Shown piece after piece: positions 7,945 to 11,788 of a stretch of DNA of 11,788 nt (within the stretch, counting starts at the first letter, position 1; each line of letters opens with the position of its first letter). Under the pieces are notes generated by a model, which saw only the letters and a list, made by a program, of their open reading frames with translations, was not told the origin of the DNA and made no database searches. Made by a program: the position numbers and the translations under genes. This DNA comes from Methylococcaceae bacterium. Lineage in GTDB: Bacteria > Pseudomonadota > Gammaproteobacteria > Methylococcales > Methylomonadaceae. The stretch is taken from contig RFQK01000028.1 of assembly GCA_009925045.1 (NCBI GenBank), forward strand, positions 1-11,788, in the 5' to 3' direction.

Positions 7945-8562
7945 ATGGCGCGTAGTAAAAGTAGCCAGCAATGGATGCAAGAGCATTTTCACGATGAGTA
8001 TGTCAAAAAAGCTCAGGCTATGGGTTTGCGCTCACGAGCGGTATTCAAGTTAATGGAAATTCAGGAAAAGGATAGGATTCTTAAGCCAGGCATTAACGTG
8101 GTCGACTTAGGGGCTGCGCCCGGTGGTTGGTCTGAATATGCACGAACAATTTTAGGTAAAAACGACAAGGTCGTCGCCCTTGATTTATTAGAGATTGAGC
8201 CTATTGAGGGCGTTGAGTTTATTCAGGGGGATTTTCGGGAAGAAGAAGTCCTGCAGCAATTATATGATGTACTAGATAATCAGCCTGTACACTTGTTGTT
8301 ATCGGATATGGCCCCCAATATGAGTGGTAACAAGGAAGTCGATCAACCTCGATCAATTTATTTAGGGGAGTTGGCGCTGGATGCGGCACAAGCAATTTTG
8401 GTCAAAGGTGGTACCTTTCTGATAAAGATGTTTCAAGGTGAAGGTTTTGATTCATTTTGTAATCAGGTAAGATCGCAGTTTGCGACTGTCGTGATACGTA
8501 AACCTAAAGCTTCTCGTCCACGCAGTAACGAAGTGTATATCCTGGCCAAAGGGTTTAAATAA
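7945..8562 (+). CDS. rlmE: 23S rRNA (uridine-2552-2'-O)-methyltransferase RlmE
   Basis: RlmE (FtsJ/RrmJ) uses S-adenosylmethionine to methylate the ribose of U2552 in the 23S rRNA A-loop, a late step in 50S assembly. The 205-residue protein is near the usual length (E. coli 209). The SAM motif VVDLGAAPGGWSEY is at residues 52-65. The catalytic residues Lys35 (RAVFKL), Asp121 (SDMAPNMSG) and Lys161 (LIKMFQGEGFD) are all present, as is the closing EVYILA. The ATG at 7945 lacks a strong ribosome site, but no better start exists. It is divergent from yhbY across 45 bp and precedes ftsH by 79 bp, as in E. coli, where rlmE and ftsH form a heat-shock operon. I do not see a sigma-32 promoter here. 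Confidence 0.96.
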   Translation: MARSKSSQQWMQEHFHDEYVKKAQAMGLRSRAVFKLMEIQEKDRILKPGINVVDLGAAPGGWSEYARTILGKNDKVVALDLLEIEPIEGVEFIQGDFREEEVLQQLYDVLDNQPVHLLLSDMAPNMSGNKEVDQPRSIYLGELALDAAQAILVKGGTFLIKMFQGEGFDSFCNQVRSQFATVVIRKPKASRPRSNEVYILAKGFK

Positions 8563-8589
8563 TGGTTGCGCAGGTTTCTAGCGGATTCC

Positions 8590-8598
8590 TGTTACAAT
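8590..8598 (+). promoter_or_regulatory. Candidate extended -10 promoter for ftsH
   Basis: TGTTACAAT combines the extended -10 element TG-n with TACAAT (8593-8598, 5 of 6 to consensus), 43 nt before the ftsH TTG start. No good -35 box sits at 17 nt, which extended -10 promoters tolerate. It would allow ftsH expression independent of rlmE. This is a motif match only. Confidence 0.4.
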
Positions 8599-8629
8599 CA
8601 CTGAGTGTTAATTTACAAGCTGTTCAGCT

Positions 8630-8633
8630 GGAG
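8630..8633 (+). promoter_or_regulatory. Ribosome binding site that sets the ftsH start
   Basis: GGAG sits 8 nt before TTG at 8642. The upstream in-frame GTG at 8633 shares its first base with this site, so it cannot use it, and TTG is the better start. Confidence 0.65.
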
Positions 8634-8641
8634 TGCGTAAC

Positions 8642-10573
8642 TTGAGCGATACGATTAAAAATTTACTGTTGTGGGTTGTTATTGCCGTTGTTTTAATGGC
8701 GGTATTTAATAATTTTGGTTCGCGTTCGGCACGAAGCGATTCAACTTTGTCTTACTCGCAACTTATCGATGCCGTAAAAGCTGGGCAAGTTCAGCAAGTG
8801 GCCATTTCTGATAATACTATTCGCGGCAAAATGCAGGCGGGTGATAAGTTTAAAACTTACATGCCGAATGATCCGCATTTAATCGATGATTTATTGGCTA
8901 ACGGTGTTGAAATTAGCGTTCAACCGCCTGAAGAACCATCGATGCTGATGCAAATCTTTGTCTCGTTTGGTCCTATTCTGTTACTGATTGCCGTGTGGAT
9001 ATTTTTCATGCGACAAATGCAAGGTGGCGGGGTTGGTGGTCGTGGTGGCGCAATGGGGTTTGGAAAAAGCAAAGCCCGAATGCTGGATCAAGATCAAAAC
9101 AAAGTTACCTTCGCTGATGTTGCGGGTTGTGACGAGGCCAAAGAAGAAGTTGAGGAAATGGTCGATTTCCTTAAAGATCCTGCCAAATACCAGAAACTGG
9201 GTGGAAAAGTGCCGCGTGGCGCCTTGATGGTGGGTCCTCCAGGTACTGGTAAAACTCTGTTGGCGCGGGCTATTGCTGGTGAAGCTAGAGTTCCTTTCTT
9301 CACTATTTCAGGTTCGGATTTTGTCGAAATGTTTGTGGGCGTTGGGGCCTCTCGCGTCAGAGATATGTTTGACCAAGCCAAAAAACATGCCCCTTGCATT
9401 ATCTTTATAGACGAGATTGATGCCGTTGGCCGCTCACGTGGCGCTGGCTTAGGGGGCGGCAATGATGAGCGTGAACAAACTCTAAACCAGTTGTTGGTTG
9501 AAATGGATGGTTTTGAAGGTCACGAAGGCATAATCGTGATTGCAGCGACTAACCGTGCTGATGTTTTAGATAAGGCTTTGTTGCGTCCTGGTCGTTTTGA
9601 TCGTCAGGTTGTGGTCGGCTTGCCTGACGTGAAAGGTCGCGAACAAATTCTGAATGTTCATTTGCGCAAAGTACCAGCAGCTGACGACGTCAAAGTTAAG
9701 TATATTGCCCAAGGTACTCCTGGCTTTTCGGGGGCGGATCTGGCGAATCTGATTAATGAAGCGGCTTTGTTCGCTGCGCGCCTGAATAAACGCCTAGTTA
9801 GCATGGTCGATTTGGAAAAAGCCAAAGATAAATTGATCATGGGTGCGGAAAGACGTTCCATGGTTATGGACGAAAAAGAAAAACGCATGACCGCCTACCA
9901 CGAAGCAGGTCATGCGATTGTGGGTCGTTTGGTACCTGATCATGATCCCGTTTACAAAGTAAGTATCATGCCGCGTGGTCGTGCTTTGGGTGTGACCATG
10001 TTCCTGCCTGAGCGTGATCAATATAGTGCCAGCAAACGTAAGCTGGACAGTATGATTTCCAGTTTATACGGTGGTCGTATTGCAGAAGAACTGATTTTCG
10101 GTTGGGAGGAAGTGTCTACGGGCGCTTCAAATGATATTGAGCGTGCTACTGAATTAGCACGCAATATGGTGACCAAATGGGGCTTATCGCAACGTTTGGG
10201 TCCTTTGGCATACAGTGAAGAAGAAGGCGAGGTTTTCCTCGGTCGTTCAGTGACTCAACATAAATCAGTTGCTGAAGAGACTTCTCACACCATTGATGAA
10301 GAAATTCGTTCAATTATTGATCGTAACTACGAGCGTGCAGAAACCATATTAAAAGAAAATACCGATATTCTGCATGCCATGTCAGATGCTTTGATGAAGT
10401 ATGAAACCATCGATAAATATCAAATTGATGATTTAATGGAAAGAAAACCTGTACGTGAACCTAAGGGTTGGGATGAAACTCCGCCTCCATCTAATGATGC
10501 AGAAGTAGATCATTGGGGAAGTAATGCCGCAGCGGGTAACCCCCCAGTGAGCGGTTCGACTGAACAGGGTTAA
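8642..10573 (+). CDS. ftsH: ATP-dependent zinc metalloprotease FtsH
   Basis: FtsH is the membrane-anchored AAA+ protease that degrades regulatory and misassembled membrane proteins; in E. coli its substrates include LpxC and sigma-32. With the TTG start the protein is 643 residues (E. coli 644). A first membrane segment spans about residues 5-22, followed by a periplasmic domain and a second segment at about 100-123. The AAA+ module has Walker A GPPGTGKT (198-205), Walker B IIFIDE (253-258), the FVG pore motif, and the second region of homology ending in RPGRFDR. The zinc site HEAGH is at 420-424, and the third ligand Asp lies in the [10 protein letters not shown] region. The C-terminal tail is hydrophilic and variable, as usual. 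The gene is intact. It follows rlmE and ends in a strong terminator. The TTG start is rare but supported by GGAG 8 nt upstream; a GTG three codons earlier is the alternative. Confidence 0.97.
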   Translation: MSDTIKNLLLWVVIAVVLMAVFNNFGSRSARSDSTLSYSQLIDAVKAGQVQQVAISDNTIRGKMQAGDKFKTYMPNDPHLIDDLLANGVEISVQPPEEPSMLMQIFVSFGPILLLIAVWIFFMRQMQGGGVGGRGGAMGFGKSKARMLDQDQNKVTFADVAGCDEAKEEVEEMVDFLKDPAKYQKLGGKVPRGALMVGPPGTGKTLLARAIAGEARVPFFTISGSDFVEMFVGVGASRVRDMFDQAKKHAPCIIFIDEIDAVGRSRGAGLGGGNDEREQTLNQLLVEMDGFEGHEGIIVIAATNRADVLDKALLRPGRFDRQVVVGLPDVKGREQILNVHLRKVPAADDVKVKYIAQGTPGFSGADLANLINEAALFAARLNKRLVSMVDLEKAKDKLIMGAERRSMVMDEKEKRMTAYHEAGHAIVGRLVPDHDPVYKVSIMPRGRALGVTMFLPERDQYSASKRKLDSMISSLYGGRIAEELIFGWEEVSTGASNDIERATELARNMVTKWGLSQRLGPLAYSEEEGEVFLGRSVTQHKSVAEETSHTIDEEIRSIIDRNYERAETILKENTDILHAMSDALMKYETIDKYQIDDLMERKPVREPKGWDETPPPSNDAEVDHWGSNAAAGNPPVSGSTEQG

Positions 10574-10591
10574 GTCAGGTTAACTCCGTTT

Positions 10592-10621
10592 AAAAGAGAG
10601 GCTTTTGCCTCTCTTTTTTTT
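10592..10621 (+). terminator. Intrinsic terminator after ftsH
   Basis: AAAAGAGAGGC (10592-10602) pairs perfectly over 11 bp with GCCTCTCTTTT (10607-10617) around a TTTT loop. The run of eight T at 10614-10621 includes the end of the stem. It begins 18 nt after the ftsH stop and ends only 19 nt before the glmM ATG, leaving no room for a separate glmM promoter. Confidence 0.92.
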
Positions 10622-10640
10622 GAAGCAAGAGAAAGACAAC

Positions 10641-11788
10641 ATGGCAAAAAAATATTTTGGTACAGATGGCATTCGTGGCAAAGTCGGTGAATATCCTTTT
10701 GCTATTATTGCACACCCCGATGCGGGTAAAACCACCCTAACCGAGAAATTTCTGCTGTTTGGCGGACAGATTCAAACTGCGGGTGCCGTAAAAAGCAACA
10801 AAATCAAGAAAACCGCTGCCTCCGATTTTATGGAGATTGAAAAGCAAAGGGGGATTTCTGTCGCTACCTCTGTGATGGCTTTCGAGTATAAGGATAAACA
10901 AGTAAATATACTTGATACTCCAGGGCATAAAGATTTCGCTGAAGATACGTATCGTACATTAACTGCCGTAGATAGTGTGATATTGGTCATCGATTGTGCG
11001 AATGGTGCGACATATCATATTGCACCGCATGTTTTTGCCGAAGTGGGTGCGGAAGTTGTTGCCATCTCAGCTGAACCCGATGGTTTAAACATTAATGACG
11101 AATGCGGCGCCACTAAACCCGAAATACTAGCGGCAAAGGTTATGGAATTTCGTGCCGATTTGGGCATTGCTCTTGATGGTGATGGCGATCGCGTCATCAT
11201 GGTCGATCATAAAGGTGAAATCGTTGATGGTGACGAACTGATATTCATCATTGCTAAATCTTTGCTGGAAGCCGGCGAATTACGCGGTCCGGTGATTGGT
11301 ACTTTGATGACTAACCTTGGAATGGAGCATGCTTTAAAATCCTTGGGTGTTAACTTGTTGCGAGCGAATGTTGGTGATCGCTATGTAATGGAAATGTTGA
11401 GTGAACAAAAAGCAGTGGTGGGTGGCGAAGGTTCAGGCCATATTATTTGTTTGAACAAAACTACAACGGGCGATGGCATTGTGTCGGCCTTACAAGTGTT
11501 AGCTGAAATGCGCCGTACCGGTAAAAGTTTGCATGAACTGAAAACAGGCATGAAGAAATATCCGCAGGTCCTGATTAATGTCCGTACTGAGAAAAAAATC
11601 AAGCTACACGGTCATGAAGAACTTCAAAAAGCGGTTAAACACGCTGAGAAAAAGCTGGCAGAAAAGGGCAGAGTCTTGCTGCGGGCCTCTGGCACGGAAC
11701 CTTTGATTCGCGTGATGGTAGAGGCCTCGAGTGATAACCTTGCACAAGAGATTGCAGCCTCGCTTGCTGCAACTGTAAAAGCAGAATT
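10641..11788 (+). CDS. glmM: Chimeric phosphoglucosamine mutase: GlmM with an RF3 GTPase segment in place of its N-terminal catalytic region; 3' end off the window
   Basis: GlmM converts glucosamine-6-phosphate to glucosamine-1-phosphate for UDP-GlcNAc and peptidoglycan. Residues 1-19 are the GlmM N-terminus ([17 protein letters not shown]). Residues 20 to about 118 instead match peptide chain release factor 3. From about Cys119 ([11 protein letters not shown]) GlmM resumes, with the Mg-binding DGDGDR (179-184), the sugar loop GGEGSGHI and the phosphate-binding [14 protein letters not shown]. The frame stays open throughout and runs off the edge at residue 382, very near the usual C-terminus. 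About 150 native codons are missing, including the domain that carries the phosphorylated serine (in the family's SHNP motif), so mutase activity is not possible as written. The ATG has only a weak AAGAG-like site upstream. glmM usually follows folP; here folP is absent. The GlmM identity of both ends is certain; whether the chimera exists in a living genome is not. Confidence 0.85.
   Translation, partial: MAKKYFGTDGIRGKVGEYPFAIIAHPDAGKTTLTEKFLLFGGQIQTAGAVKSNKIKKTAASDFMEIEKQRGISVATSVMAFEYKDKQVNILDTPGHKDFAEDTYRTLTAVDSVILVIDCANGATYHIAPHVFAEVGAEVVAISAEPDGLNINDECGATKPEILAAKVMEFRADLGIALDGDGDRVIMVDHKGEIVDGDELIFIIAKSLLEAGELRGPVIGTLMTNLGMEHALKSLGVNLLRANVGDRYVMEMLSEQKAVVGGEGSGHIICLNKTTTGDGIVSALQVLAEMRRTGKSLHELKTGMKKYPQVLINVRTEKKIKLHGHEELQKAVKHAEKKLAEKGRVLLRASGTEPLIRVMVEASSDNLAQEIAASLAATVKAE
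10698..10994 (+). other. Inserted fragment of release factor 3 (prfC) GTPase domain inside glmM
   Basis: About 99 codons starting [17 protein letters not shown] encode the start of the RF3 G domain. G1 is AHPDAGKT (chimera residues 24-31), the switch I region is [11 protein letters not shown] (G2), and G3 is DTPGHKDF (92-99). The fragment ends at [11 protein letters not shown], before G4 (NKxD), G5 and all later domains, so it cannot be a working GTPase. The KSNKIKKTA...[17 protein letters not shown] wording resembles RF3 of Bacteroidetes more than of E. coli, as I remember those families. It uses AGG, GGG, ATA and CCA codons, which are scarce in the intact genes around it. Both facts suggest a foreign source. 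The right join lies within a VID/VVD motif shared by both proteins. Confidence 0.85.

Noticed and set aside
10698..10994. A complete release factor 3 gene or a new GTPase domain.
   Set aside because: Only G1 to G3 are present, with no start of its own, no G4/G5 and no later RF3 domains.

Overview
The window reads as a chromosomal segment of a gammaproteobacterium. The right two thirds follow the conserved block carA-carB-greA-yhbY-rlmE-ftsH-(folP)-glmM, with yhbY convergent to greA and divergent from rlmE as in many gammaproteobacteria. Protein similarity to the E. coli versions, recalled from memory, is high for CarB, RlmE, FtsH and the GlmM C-terminal part. I cannot name a genus.

Layout. 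At 3-78 (minus) is tRNA-Phe with its promoter at 93-121. At 229-1688 (plus) is a two-gene unit: a HAD-IIA phosphatase gene, broken, followed 1 nt later by dhaK. At 1685-2758 (minus) is a convergent unit of a NUDIX hydrolase gene followed by dhaL; dhaL meets dhaK tail to tail. After a roughly 200-bp promoter region, carA (broken) and carB fill 2958-7230 and greA (broken) ends at 7673. yhbY (shortened) lies at 7702-7899 on minus, rlmE at 7945-8562, ftsH at 8642-10573 with a strong intrinsic terminator, and a chimeric glmM runs off the right edge.

How the genes work together. CarA and CarB make carbamoyl phosphate for pyrimidines and arginine. GreA, YhbY, RlmE and FtsH cover transcript cleavage, ribosome assembly, 23S rRNA methylation and membrane proteolysis. 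GlmM feeds UDP-GlcNAc and peptidoglycan synthesis. DhaK and DhaL are the two core subunits of dihydroxyacetone kinase, here on opposite strands.

The most striking property is that five of the eleven protein genes are internally damaged while the others are full length. The HAD gene, carA and greA each lack an internal block and are frameshifted; yhbY lacks about 25 codons in frame; and in glmM about 150 N-terminal codons, including the catalytic serine region, are replaced in frame by about 99 codons of a release factor 3 (prfC) GTPase domain. Each break is clean, with normal family sequence on both sides, and two (carA and greA) affect genes expected to be important. I favour misassembly or collapsed scaffold joins, probably with a short contig from another organism inserted in glmM. 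Genuine gene decay or a real fusion cannot be excluded from sequence alone. I see no CRISPR array, insertion sequence, prophage or defence system.
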